Of a DNA stretch of 64,000 bases, positions 8,562-17,930 are shown piece by piece. Below the pieces are notes generated by a model. That model worked only from the letters and a program-made list of their open reading frames with translations, was not told where the DNA came from and made no database searches. Every line of letters starts with the position of its first letter. The stretch's first letter is position 1. The DNA comes from Pseudomonadota bacterium (GTDB lineage Bacteria > Desulfobacterota > Desulfobacteria > Desulfobacterales > Desulfolunaceae). A program made the position numbers and the translations under genes. The DNA is taken from contig JAHIRD010000136.1 in assembly GCA_018818835.1 (NCBI GenBank), positions 62,001-126,000 on the forward strand. Reading direction: 5' to 3'.

Positions 8562-9795
8562 ATGCGGACCAAAAAACAGTATCGTGAAAATTTATCAACA
8601 TTGAAACGAAACATTTATTATAAAGGCGAGAAGATCGGCCGTGATCATGAGGTGTTTGATCAGACCATCGGTGTTCTTGGCCATACCTTCGATGCGGCAA
8701 TGGATCCAAAAAAAAGGATCTGTGTACGGTAAAATCCCATATCACCGGAGAAACGATCTCATCGGAGCCTACGCCCAGACAGACGTCAAAGGGGAACGGA
8801 TGCTCAGGCCGGGCCAGCAGCCTGACCCCGATCAGTATCTTCATGTTGTTGAAAGGCGGACTGACGGAATCATTGTCACAGGATGCAAAGTTCATATCAC
8901 CCAGGCTTCGGTTGCGGACGAAATCATCGTTGTGCCCACACGATCACTCGGGCCTGACGAAGCGGATTATGCCGTGGCCTTTGCCGTTCCCTCAGACTGG
9001 GATGGTGTGACCCAGGTGATTCATCCCAATAACATGCGTAAACGAGAACATTACAAGCGCGGGTTTGATTTCGGGGGTGTGGATTCCTATGTGATTTTCG
9101 ACAATGTCTTTGTTCCATGGGAACGGGTATTCCTTTGTGGCGAATATCAACATGGCGGTCTGTGCGCCCTTCTTTTTGCACTGTTTCACCGTCACAGCTA
9201 TTCGGGATGCAAACCGGCCATCGGTGATGTCACCCTTGGAATGGCGGCCCTCGCAGCAGAGGTTAACGGAATCGATAAAACACCCCATGTCCGGGAAAAA
9301 CTATCTAAAATCATTCAGATCTCTGAATTGGGCTATGCGGCTGGGTTCACAGCCTCGGAAATGGGGAAACCGGAAATCTATATTCCCGGCAAAGGGCAGG
9401 TTCCTTACGTTCCCGGAGCTTACATCCCCAATTCCATCTACTGCAATGTGGGTAGGTGCCTGACCGGTGAGTGGGTGTTCCACGAGCAGGAAATCCTGTG
9501 CGATATTGCCGGGGGCATGCCCGCAACATTTCCCTATGAACAGGATTTAACCAACAGCGATCTGAAAGGATACTTGGAAAAGTATCTGAAACGAAATTCC
9601 AAAATGTCCATGGATGACCAAATCAAATTCTGGCTTTATCTGAGCGACCTTACCGTATCCAGCCTGGCCGGGACTCTGAATTACGCCAGCTACCACGGAG
9701 GTGGCTCACCCATCATGGAACAGCAAAGCAGGATCATCCTTGAAGTCAATTCAAATATTAGCGAGGAAAACCTAAAGGATAACGATAAGGATTGA
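8562..9795 (+). pseudogene. 4-hydroxybutyryl-CoA dehydratase-family gene, frameshifted and internally deleted
   Basis: The start (ATG 8562, GAGG at 8550) gives a family-like N-terminus (MRTKKQYRENLSTLKRNIYY). The frame is lost at a run of eight A at 8708-8715: one extra A would restore KDLCTVKSHITGETI. After that a deletion joins directly to DLIGAYAQTDVKG in a third frame, which continues intact to 9795. By memory of AbfD-type enzymes the missing piece is some 70-80 codons and includes the CxxxC that provides two of the four [4Fe-4S] ligands. The other pair, His and Cys in HRHSYSGC (9187-9210), is retained. Such enzymes dehydrate 4-hydroxybutyryl-CoA to crotonyl-CoA; this copy should be inactive. 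Confidence 0.85.
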
Positions 9796-9864
9796 AAACC
9801 GCTCATCCGATTCAGCCCATGTTTGCCTTAACAGGGTCCGACGAGGTATAACTAAAAATCTCCC

Positions 9865-9985
9865 ACCATTGTCATCCATATCAGTGGCGGAACTTACACC
9901 ACTGAAAAAAAGTTCACCATTTTCCACAAACCCTTGATGTTCATTCCATTTGCAGATAACTTACACGGCATCGAAGTCTGGACAA
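9865..9985 (+). pseudogene. Relic fragment of the giant ELWxxDGT protein gene
   Basis: Translation of 9865-9983 gives about 40 residues including HISGGTYTTEKKFTIFHKP and FADNLHGIEVWT. It closely matches the internal segment HISDGTYTTEKEFTILHKP...FADKVHGIEVWRTDG of the giant minus-strand gene at 58196-64000. There is no start codon, RBS or continuation on either side. It is therefore a decayed fragment of a second copy, or a partial duplication, placed about 50 kb away. Confidence 0.85.
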
Positions 9986-10040
9986 AAACAAAACCAGTTT
10001 TTTGAGAAAACACACATGTGGATTATAAAAAGGGGGTATT

Positions 10041-11594
10041 ATGTCACGACACCTCACGATGAAGCGGCTCCGGTTTATCATGATCGCCTTATTTCTGGCT
10101 TGTCTATGTGCATGCGCCAGCACTCTTTCGTCGGAAAGACAGCCTGGTCCGATACCCCTGACGGTTCTTTTTTTCAATGACCTGCATGGCCATCTGATGC
10201 CGTTCGAAATCAAAGGCGAAAAAGGGGTTGAAGAGGTGGGTGGCATCGCCCGTATGGCTTCCTTGATCCGGCAGATCCGTGAGGAAAACAATCGCAATCA
10301 TGTGCGAACGCTGGTGCTGGTGGCTGGTGATATCCTTCAGGGCACACCCATGTCCACGATCTTTAAAGGCGAACCTGACATCAGATGCCTTAATTCCATG
10401 GAGGTAGATGCCATGACCGTTGGTAATCATGAATTCGACTTCGGATTGGATAATTTTCTGAAACTCAAAAATCAATCGACCTTTCCGTTCCTCAGCGCCA
10501 ATATCATCGGGAAAGAAAGCGGCGGTTTGTTATGTCAGCCCATGTTGGAGGTTCCCCTGGAGGGCCATGTGACATTCACCGTCATCGGCATTACCACCCA
10601 GGAATTGCTTTCCACCACCCAGGCTGAAAATGTGGTCACACTGGATGTACTCGATTCAGTCTCAGCCGTTACCCGGGTTCATGCCGAGGTAGAAGGACGA
10701 GGACCGGTGCTCTTGCTATCCCACAGCCGCCAGGAGACGGACCGCAAAATTGCCAGGGCGCTACCTGATCTGACTGCCATTATCGGTGGCCATGATCAGG
10801 TACTTATGTCTCCCTATGGCATCGAGGGTCGTGTTCCCATATTGCAAGCCTTTGAAAAAGGGCGCTATCTGGGTCGCCTGGATCTTAGCATCGACACCGT
10901 TTCCAGGCGGGCCAAACTGATCGACGCCAGCTACATCAAAGTGACCGCCGACATCGCGCCGGATCCGGAGATAGCAGCCATCGTGAATGACTATAATGCA
11001 CGACTGGGGCAACAATTCAAAGAAGTGATCGGCCGATGTGATACCTTTCTGGACGGCGAGCGGGATCATATCCGCCATCAGGAAACGAATTTAGGCAATT
11101 TCATCACGGATATCATGCGCTCCAACACCGGTGCACGAATTGCCATGATAAACGCCGGAGCCTTGCGGGCGAGCATCAAGGAAGGTCCTGTCACCGTGGA
11201 AGACGTCTTCAAGACGATGCCCTATGGCAATGAGCTGGTTCGCGTGGAACTCACCGGCGCTGAGATAGATCAAACCCTTCAACGGAGCGTGCGCGGCAAC
11301 CAGACAGATGAAGACGGCGGTTTCCTGCACGTGTCGGGCATGACATTCGATGTGTGCGGCCGGACAGCTAAAAATATAAGAGTAGGGACAGAACGGCTGC
11401 CCCTGGAACCTGATGCAATCTATTCTGTGGTGGTTCCCGACTTCCTTGCCTCGGGGGGCGATGACCATGTCATTTTCAAGAACAAACCGAAAATCAAGAC
11501 CGGATTGCCTTTGCGAGAACTGATTATCGATACCATTCGACAGCAAAAGGTAGTCTCAGTTAAAACAGAGGGACGTATTCACCGCTTAAAATAA
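10041..11594 (+). CDS. 5'-nucleotidase/UshA-family metallophosphoesterase lipoprotein
   Basis: This 517-residue exported nucleotidase has an N-terminal hydrophobic signal ending in a lipobox-like LCAC. The metallophosphoesterase domain follows, with metal-binding motifs FNDLHGH, VAGDILQG, GNHEFDFG, LLSHS and GGHDQ. The C-terminal 5'-nucleotidase domain (roughly residues 330-515) contains NLGNFITDIMR, NAGALRASI, TMPYGNELVRVELTG and FLASGGDDH. It would hydrolyse extracellular or periplasmic nucleotides to nucleosides and phosphate. The ATG at 10041 follows AGGGGG. It stands alone after a pseudogene block, with no obvious operon partner. Confidence 0.9.
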   Translation: MSRHLTMKRLRFIMIALFLACLCACASTLSSERQPGPIPLTVLFFNDLHGHLMPFEIKGEKGVEEVGGIARMASLIRQIREENNRNHVRTLVLVAGDILQGTPMSTIFKGEPDIRCLNSMEVDAMTVGNHEFDFGLDNFLKLKNQSTFPFLSANIIGKESGGLLCQPMLEVPLEGHVTFTVIGITTQELLSTTQAENVVTLDVLDSVSAVTRVHAEVEGRGPVLLLSHSRQETDRKIARALPDLTAIIGGHDQVLMSPYGIEGRVPILQAFEKGRYLGRLDLSIDTVSRRAKLIDASYIKVTADIAPDPEIAAIVNDYNARLGQQFKEVIGRCDTFLDGERDHIRHQETNLGNFITDIMRSNTGARIAMINAGALRASIKEGPVTVEDVFKTMPYGNELVRVELTGAEIDQTLQRSVRGNQTDEDGGFLHVSGMTFDVCGRTAKNIRVGTERLPLEPDAIYSVVVPDFLASGGDDHVIFKNKPKIKTGLPLRELIIDTIRQQKVVSVKTEGRIHRLK

Positions 11595-11789
11595 CAGCGT
11601 GTTATATCGAAATAAAGCAGGGGGCGGCAAACAATAGGTCGGCCGCGACCGATGATTTCTTCGCATTGACGCGGTCACAATTGGTCCGGCCATGTGTATT
11701 GGGGATGTTATAAATCTAAACGTGTCGATGCAGAGAGGGAAGGCTAAAGACGGTATGTGAACCACCTTTACCCCCCTCCTTGATTTTAA

Positions 11790-12059
11790 TTAGCGAGCGA
11801 CTTGGGCCATCAGTTGTTTATTTGATGACGACACGGCTATCGCTCCCCAAATCATGCAAATAGGCCATGTGATTAATACTCCAAATCCCAAGGTGATCAG
11901 GCCGACAACAAATGTGACAACCATCATGATTATGCCCCCCAGGATGGTTGAATACAACATTCCCAATGGTCCGAACAAAAAAGTGAGGATAAGCGATATG
12001 CCCATACTTTTTGGTGAGGATACGATGATGTGTTGAGGTGCTGCTGATTGCTCGCTCAT
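11790..12059 (-). CDS. Small membrane protein (two or three TM segments), unknown function
   Basis: This 89-residue protein starts at the ATG at 12059, seven bases after AGGAG. A hydrophilic N-terminus of about 18 residues leads into two long glycine- and isoleucine-rich hydrophobic segments (ISLILTFLFGPLGMLYSTI and GGIIMMVVTFVVGLITLGF) and a third weaker one containing a WPICMIWGAIAV motif, ending with a short polar tail. It resembles small integral membrane proteins with a GPLGMLYS motif of unknown role. It is convergent with the nucleotidase gene and has no operon partner. Confidence 0.75.
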   Translation of the reverse strand: MSEQSAAPQHIIVSSPKSMGISLILTFLFGPLGMLYSTILGGIIMMVVTFVVGLITLGFGVLITWPICMIWGAIAVSSSNKQLMAQVAR

Positions 12060-12513
12060 GATAATTCTCCTGATTTTGGTAGTTGTAAGTAAATTGATAT
12101 CCCTCATCCAATGAAATTTAAATGTCTGCCCGTTAACATAATTCAAATTTCAATTTCTCCAATAATTTTACTCGCTCTCAATCGATTCCAGCTCATCCCG
12201 TTGTTGAAGATATCCTGCAGCATACCATCATCCAAGCGGTTCTTCTGGTCAGACATGGCTCGGGTCTGCTGATTCAGCTGCTATGAAAAAATCAAATAGC
12301 GAAATTATCTGCAAGCTGCATACCAAGTTTTTCACCTCTATTATGAGTTATTTTCTGTTTATACAATAAATTAGGTAGTTAAATATGAGATATAAATTTT
12401 ATGGTTCATTCTAAATGTTAAATTTCTCATTTATTATTACATATTATTCTCATTTTGTGAATTTTTTGTACTATATATTCTTATTCGTTTTAGATTAATC
12501 ATTTCTGATCAGA
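12060..12513. other. AT-rich gap without recognisable genes
   Basis: About 450 bases that become strongly AT-rich from 12280 onward, contrasting with the GC-balanced neighbours. It ends exactly where the direct repeat at 12514 begins. No reading frame with an RBS was found. It may be part of the foreign segment that carries the ATPase gene. Confidence 0.5.
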
Positions 12514-12871
12514 CCACATAAATCGTCTTGTTCTACATGTTTCCGATCCGGATCAATCGACGTGCGCCTTTATAGCGTTTCTTATAATAGGATTTGGATA
12601 AATTGGATGTGCGGATACAGGCGTCATGGGTTGATGCATGGATAAAGGTGTTGTTACCGCTGTAGATTCCCACATGGGAAATGCGGTCCCGCCTGCCTGT
12701 GGCAAAGAAAAGAAGATCACCTTTCCGGAGGGAATCCCGGGGCACAGGTTCTCCGATTCGGAACTGGGCTGCGGCACTTCGGGGCAATTCAAATCCGTTT
12801 CGCTGATACACCACCAGGGTAAACCCGCTGCAGTCAAATCCCCGTTTCGGGGACGTACCGCCCCAGGCATA
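12514..12871. repeat. Direct repeat, left copy (358 bp)
   Basis: It matches 14511-14868 with about seven single-base differences over 358 bases, at an offset of exactly 1997 bases with no gaps. It copies the 3' part of the NlpC/P60 gene. The two copies bracket the DUF4143 ATPase gene. Confidence 0.92.
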
Positions 12872-12880
12872 AGAATACAT
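12533..12880 (-). pseudogene. Duplicated C-terminal fragment of the NlpC/P60 endopeptidase
   Basis: It encodes only the catalytic domain, from the WGGTSPKRGFDCSGF motif to the stop, nearly identical to residues 170-279 of the protein at 14530-15369. The signal peptide, lipobox and SPOR domain are absent, and the sequence upstream of the domain (beyond 12871) is unrelated. An apparent ATG at 12880 gives 115 residues with the Cys and His catalytic residues intact. With no signal for export and no good RBS it is most likely a by-product of the duplication rather than a working gene. Confidence 0.8.
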
Positions 12881-13078
12881 TTTTTGCCTGTCCCCGATTT
12901 TTTTACCTGTCCCCGATTTTTGGGATAGAAAATGATAAAATCCAATGGTGTTTTATTAAAAATAATGATATTTTCCAATTGTGTTTTGTCAATATATATG
13001 ATATTTCCCAATAAACAGTGCGGAACAAACATGCATTAACGTGAATAAACCACTTAATTATTATGGAAAAATCAAAGT

Positions 13079-14449
13079 ATGAAACGATTTGCGGAAGACT
13101 ATCTTGAACGATGGAAAAACAGAAAAGGGCGAAAGCCTCTTGTTTTAAGGGGTGCCCGCCAGACAGGTAAGACATATCTCGTTGAAAAATTTGCAGGTAA
13201 ATACTTTAAAAATTACCTTAAGGTGGATTTCGAGTTTGATCTTGCCGTTAAATCAATTTTTTCAGGTCGAGACCCTGAAAAAATAACAGAAGAACTTTCA
13301 TTATACTATGGCGTGGACATTATTGAGAATCATACCCTTTTGTTTTTTGATGAAATACAGGCCTGCCCCGAGGCAATAGCTACGTTAAGATATTTTTATG
13401 AGAAGAAGCCGGGTTTACATGTTATTGCAGCCGGGTCCCTTCTGGATTTTGCCTTACGGGATTTTGAATATTCAATGCCAGTTGGGCGTATTGAGTTTAT
13501 ATATATATATCCGATGTCGTTCAATGAATTTCTTCTTTCCATACATCCTAAACTTTATGAATTTATAAAAAAATGGACGTTTGAAGTTCATATCAGTGAG
13601 CTTATTCACAGAAAACTTTCTGAGTGTTTAAGATATTTTTTTTTTACAGGGGGCATGCCGGAAGCTGTGGCTGCCTGGATTGAAAATAACAATCTTGTTG
13701 ATGTTCAAAGGATTCAGAACTCAATTCTCACAACAATGCAAAACGATTTTGCAAAATACGGATCAAGAAAACAACAGGAACATTTGCAAAAGGTGATGCA
13801 TCATATACCTCGAAATATAGGTACAAAAATTAAGTACGTGAATATAGATCGGGATATTCGATCCGGAGTATTAAAGGAAGCCTGCCATTTGCTTGCCATG
13901 AGCAGGGTCATTTCTCTGGTATATAAATCAAATGGAAACGGGTCTCCCCTTGATGCTGAAATAAATCCAAACATTTTCAAATCCATTTTTCTTGATATTG
14001 GCCTTGTAAACAGACTGTGCGGTTTGAAACTAACGGACATGAAACAATTAATTACGATTTATGAAGGAGGGCTTGCCGAGCAGTTTATCGGTCAGGAACT
14101 TTTAAATTACGGTTTTGATTTTGAATCGCCCGGACTCTATTACTGGACCCGTGAAGAGAAAAATTCAAATGCTGAAATTGATTACCTTATCAGCCATCAA
14201 TCTACACTTGTTCCTGTGGAAGTTAAAGCCGGAAAAACAGGCAGCCTAAAGTCGCTACCAATTTTTTTATATGAGAAAAAATTAAAGCATGGCCTGAGGT
14301 TTAATCTGGGGCTTCCGTCGAAGAGTAATGTTCAGGTAAATATTCGCCTGAAGAATAGCGAAGACTGTCTGGAATACACGTTGATATCATTACCGCTATA
14401 CCTTTCAGGCCAGATTGATCGTATCCTTGATGTTGAATTGGTTAAATAG
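13079..14449 (+). CDS. AAA ATPase with DUF4143 (archaeal-type ATPase family)
   Basis: This is a 456-residue P-loop protein. Walker A is GARQTGKT (residues 25-32), Walker B is LLFFDEIQ (D91, E92), and a sensor-like AAGSLLDFAL with the MPVGR motif follows. The C-terminal half matches DUF4143, including the nuclease-like AEIDYLI...VPVEVKAGK stretch. These proteins are widespread, laterally mobile and of unclear function. The gene is markedly AT-rich compared with its neighbours and is bracketed by 358-bp direct repeats of a cell gene's 3' end, which points to recent acquisition. It is convergent with the NlpC/P60 gene. Confidence 0.92.
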   Translation: MKRFAEDYLERWKNRKGRKPLVLRGARQTGKTYLVEKFAGKYFKNYLKVDFEFDLAVKSIFSGRDPEKITEELSLYYGVDIIENHTLLFFDEIQACPEAIATLRYFYEKKPGLHVIAAGSLLDFALRDFEYSMPVGRIEFIYIYPMSFNEFLLSIHPKLYEFIKKWTFEVHISELIHRKLSECLRYFFFTGGMPEAVAAWIENNNLVDVQRIQNSILTTMQNDFAKYGSRKQQEHLQKVMHHIPRNIGTKIKYVNIDRDIRSGVLKEACHLLAMSRVISLVYKSNGNGSPLDAEINPNIFKSIFLDIGLVNRLCGLKLTDMKQLITIYEGGLAEQFIGQELLNYGFDFESPGLYYWTREEKNSNAEIDYLISHQSTLVPVEVKAGKTGSLKSLPIFLYEKKLKHGLRFNLGLPSKSNVQVNIRLKNSEDCLEYTLISLPLYLSGQIDRILDVELVK

Positions 14450-14510
14450 TTTGTCTGTCCCCGGAAACAGTCTGTCCCTGGAGACAATCACCTTGTGGCA
14501 TACATGGCTG

Positions 14511-14868
14511 CCACATAAATCGTCTTGTTCTACATGTTTCCGATCCGGATCAATCGACGTGCGCCTTTATAGCGTTTTTTATAATAGGATTTGGATAAAT
14601 TGGATGTGCGGATACAGGCGTCATGGGTTGATGCATGGATAAAGGTGTTGTTCCCGCTGTAGATTCCCACATGGGAAATGCGGTCCCGTCTGCCTGTGGC
14701 AAAGAAAAGAAGATCACCTTTCCGGAGGGAATCCCGGGGCACAGGTTCTCCGATTCGGAACTGGGCTGCGGCACTTCGCGGCAATTCAAATCCGTTTCGC
14801 TGATACACCACCAGTGTAAACCCGCTGCAGTCAAATCCCCGTTTCGGGGATGTACCGCCCCAGACATA
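14511..14868. repeat. Direct repeat, right copy (358 bp), within the intact NlpC/P60 gene
   Basis: This partner of 12514-12871 forms the 3' end of the complete NlpC/P60 gene. Both copies begin with CCACATAAATCGTC and diverge after CCGCCCCAG-CATA. Confidence 0.92.
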
Positions 14869-15369
14869 GGGGATTCCCAGATAACTGTATGCTGTTTTGA
14901 CGATACGATCCTGTAAATTATCCGGGTCCTTTTCTGTCTCGGATACCAACGGATCTTCCGCATTGATGATAAAAAAGTCATCAATGGTTTTTTCGGATTG
15001 AAGTTCCAGTGCCTGATTGCGGGCCTCTTCTTTGGTCTCAAAGATTCCGGTACGAACCGTCCACATGCCATTGGAAGTCTCAACAGTGCAGGCCTCGGTT
15101 CCAAGGGACTGCAACTGTTTGATATATGCCTCGGCACGGGCCCTGGCTTCAAAGGCAGCCACCTGGATTGAAAATTGATTTTTATCAGAAGGTGTGGTCA
15201 CATCAGGGACAGGCAAGGGATCTGTCGTTGCCACCTTGAGTGCTTTGGGGGCGCATGAGGCCAAAACAACCATGATCAGGAAAATCAGAATCGTGAGCCT
15301 GGACGCCATATTCGATCTGTTAGGGTTCATCCGATAAAAAATTCCAAGGCCTTCCTTTTTGTTCAGCAT
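14530..15369 (-). CDS. NlpC/P60 cell-wall endopeptidase lipoprotein with SPOR domain
   Basis: This 279-residue envelope protein has a signal peptide with lipobox LASC (C39), a SPOR peptidoglycan-binding domain (about residues 64-128) and a C-terminal NlpC/P60 cysteine peptidase domain. The likely catalytic residues are C181 (FDCSGF), H233 (SHVGIY) and H245. It would cut peptide cross-links in peptidoglycan at the outer-membrane face or septum. Starts at 15369, 15330 or 15309 are all possible, and none has a strong RBS. The last 340 bases exist as a second copy at 12514-12871. It is divergent from the M6 peptidase gene across a 212-base promoter region. Confidence 0.9.
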   Translation of the reverse strand: MLNKKEGLGIFYRMNPNRSNMASRLTILIFLIMVVLASCAPKALKVATTDPLPVPDVTTPSDKNQFSIQVAAFEARARAEAYIKQLQSLGTEACTVETSNGMWTVRTGIFETKEEARNQALELQSEKTIDDFFIINAEDPLVSETEKDPDNLQDRIVKTAYSYLGIPYVWGGTSPKRGFDCSGFTLVVYQRNGFELPRSAAAQFRIGEPVPRDSLRKGDLLFFATGRRDRISHVGIYSGNNTFIHASTHDACIRTSNLSKSYYKKRYKGARRLIRIGNM

Positions 15370-15581
15370 GATTTATCCACGATGTTCCTTATCGGTGAGG
15401 CTTTGTTTTGTCAAGACGTTTCCCTGGTGTTTTTGATAAGCTTCCTTTAAAGGGAATCTTTCTTTACAAATCAGTCCATATTTTTTATACAATGTCACAT
15501 CAGGGAATAAACATGCATTGATCGACCTTCGTTGTCTTTAGCCTTTAGCATGAACCCACCAAACCAAGCGAGGTATCTGTC

Positions 15582-17831
15582 ATGTGTTTACTTTTAGGAA
15601 AAACCCGGACCTTTCCCCAGGGCGACGGCCCCGGGGTCCAACTCCGTGTATTTGGCGATGAGTTCTATGCCCGTTATGAAACCCTGGACGGGTACACCGT
15701 TATTTACGACACGCGGTGTGAAAAATATTGTTTTGCCATTCTGATCAAGGGCCATCTGGCCTCAAGCGGCTGTCCCATGGATAAGCCTGTTCCCCAAGGG
15801 CTTGTCCGCCATCTTCAGGAGGACAAGGATATCCGGAACAAAAAATTTGATCAAAAATTCGCCATGATGCGCCCGGCACCTGAACCGTTTCCCGGTGTGT
15901 CCGCCACTTTGGGCGAAAACAAGGGGCTCTTACCCGGCAAGCAATTGAGTCGGGAAAGCAGGGTCACGGGGCTGACCATCCTTATCCATTTCAAGAACGA
16001 GACAAGTCAGATCACTCCGGATCATGTGAGGGCCCTCCTCAACGGGGACAATTTCACCTCATATGGGAATTTCTGTTCAGTGAAAGAGTATTATCAAACC
16101 CTGTCCAGCGGGCGACTGGAATATATCAATGATGTGGTGGGGCCTGTGGTTCTGTCCAAGAACAAGACCCATTACATTGAGAATCCCTGCATGGGAGAGG
16201 CTCTGTCTTTGGCGGTCAGTGAACTTAATATTGATCTGGGTCGTTATGACTGCACCGGACGCGGGACCGTGGATGCCATCAATTTTCTCTATGCCGGTGA
16301 GACATTGTACGAAGGATGGCTCTGGCCCCATAACCATGTCATGGACCTGAGTCTGGGCGGAATCAAGACGAATTTCTACACCATTCAAAGTCTGGGACGC
16401 CAGCCCGTGGACATGAAAATCGGGACGTTTTGCCACGAGTCCGGACATTTGATCTGCCGTTTTCCCGATCTTTATGATTACGGCAGCCGGGACGGCGATT
16501 CGGATCCCAGTTCCGGCATGGGCTACTACTGCCTGATGGCTGCGGGCAGTCACCTGGACAACGGGCGGACACCCTCCCCCATCTGTGCCTATTTGCGCAA
16601 TCTGGCCGGGTGGACAGATCAAGTCTTTCTCCTCAATGACGGCGGGGAATTTCAAATCGAGCATGGAGATTATAAAACACTTTACAAATATCAGCTGGAT
16701 ACGCGACCCAACGAGTACTTTCTGGTTGAAAACCGAAGTCGCCTGGCCATGGATCAGTATTGCACCTCACATGGCCTTGCTGTCTATCATTGCGATATCC
16801 TGGGCTCCAACGAATGGCAGGGCGGAACCGGAGACAGCCACTACCAGTGCGCCCTGGTCCAGGCTGACGGAGCCCGGCACCTTGAGAACAACGTGAATAA
16901 CGGGGATGAGGGTGATTTGTTCAGGGACAAGGCCGGACTGGTTCTTTCCCATGACACGGTCCCCTCATCAAGAGTCTGGGGTGGGGTGGAATCCGGATTC
17001 CAGCTTTACGATATCGGATCACCGGGACAGGTCATGGGGTTTAACGTGGGAGACAAAGATGAGCCGGATACCTTCGGGACAAGCCTGAGCAAGGAGTCTC
17101 GGCCGTCGATGCTGATTCCGGACAATGCGCCTGAAGGTATTTCCGACAGTATGACGATAGCCACCCGGGGCACCATCGAGCGAATACGTCTGTCCGTTGA
17201 TATCACCCATACGTATATAGGGGATTTGATGGTGGAGCTGATGACGCCCCAGGGAAAAACCCTGGTCCTTCGAGAGAAAAAGGGGGGAGATACGGATGAT
17301 CTGATAGAGGTCTATGATTCGGACAGCCTGCTGGCCACCCTGGTGGGGCAAGAAATGAAGGGGCTCTGGACACTGAAGGTCTCGGATCATGCCCGCAGGG
17401 ATACGGGAAAGCTGAGAAGCTGGAAAATTGAGGTGGACTACATCAAAAAAATATCAAATTTCTCAGAGGATAAGGTGGTGAACCGGGCCATACCGGACAA
17501 CGATCCCCAGGGCATCATGGACAGCATCACCCTGACCCAGGGGGGATCGGTGAAACGCCTTACTGTCTCCATTGATATCACGCATAGTTATCACGGGGAT
17601 TTGATGATCCGGCTTGTGTCCCCGTCGGGAAAATCCGCAACCCTTGTGGATTTCAACACCCTGGGCAGTGCCTCAGGCCCACTTGCCAGGGACTATTCCG
17701 ATACGGCCCTGGCTGATTTGAAAGCCATGATCGGTGAGCCAGTCACAGGGGATTGGACCCTTCATGTCAGCGACAACTGGCTGAGGGATACAGGGACCTT
17801 GAACCGGTGGTCTTTGAGCCTGCATTGTTAA
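15582..17831 (+). CDS. M6-family metallopeptidase with two P/Homo B-type domains
   Basis: This 749-residue protein has the zinc-binding HESGH at 285-289 followed by DLYDYG, as in immune-inhibitor-A-like M6 peptidases, and MAAGSHLDNGRTPSP, which provides the Met-turn region. Two C-terminal proprotein-convertase P-like domains follow, each with the pattern IPDNxPxGIxDSxT...ITHxYxGDLMxxL...DTGxLxxWxxxV (about residues 505-625 and 635-748). No convincing signal peptide is visible at the N-terminus from the ATG at 15582 (preceded by GAGG), which is odd for a family that is normally secreted. Export by another route, or an upstream start, remains possible. Confidence 0.9.
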   Translation: MCLLLGKTRTFPQGDGPGVQLRVFGDEFYARYETLDGYTVIYDTRCEKYCFAILIKGHLASSGCPMDKPVPQGLVRHLQEDKDIRNKKFDQKFAMMRPAPEPFPGVSATLGENKGLLPGKQLSRESRVTGLTILIHFKNETSQITPDHVRALLNGDNFTSYGNFCSVKEYYQTLSSGRLEYINDVVGPVVLSKNKTHYIENPCMGEALSLAVSELNIDLGRYDCTGRGTVDAINFLYAGETLYEGWLWPHNHVMDLSLGGIKTNFYTIQSLGRQPVDMKIGTFCHESGHLICRFPDLYDYGSRDGDSDPSSGMGYYCLMAAGSHLDNGRTPSPICAYLRNLAGWTDQVFLLNDGGEFQIEHGDYKTLYKYQLDTRPNEYFLVENRSRLAMDQYCTSHGLAVYHCDILGSNEWQGGTGDSHYQCALVQADGARHLENNVNNGDEGDLFRDKAGLVLSHDTVPSSRVWGGVESGFQLYDIGSPGQVMGFNVGDKDEPDTFGTSLSKESRPSMLIPDNAPEGISDSMTIATRGTIERIRLSVDITHTYIGDLMVELMTPQGKTLVLREKKGGDTDDLIEVYDSDSLLATLVGQEMKGLWTLKVSDHARRDTGKLRSWKIEVDYIKKISNFSEDKVVNRAIPDNDPQGIMDSITLTQGGSVKRLTVSIDITHSYHGDLMIRLVSPSGKSATLVDFNTLGSASGPLARDYSDTALADLKAMIGEPVTGDWTLHVSDNWLRDTGTLNRWSLSLHC

Positions 17832-17930
17832 AAAACTGGAAGGAATGCACATCCGGCAGGGGGAATCTGCCGGACGTGCCGGTGGAGAGGGGATGGGGGG
17901 ATTTAACGTGGATGGGGAGCTCCCGTTATT

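Noticed and set aside
12143-12257. Small gene in the AT-rich gap starting with ATG at 12257 on the minus strand
   Set aside because: The frame stops after nine codons; other frames give only short peptides without an RBS.
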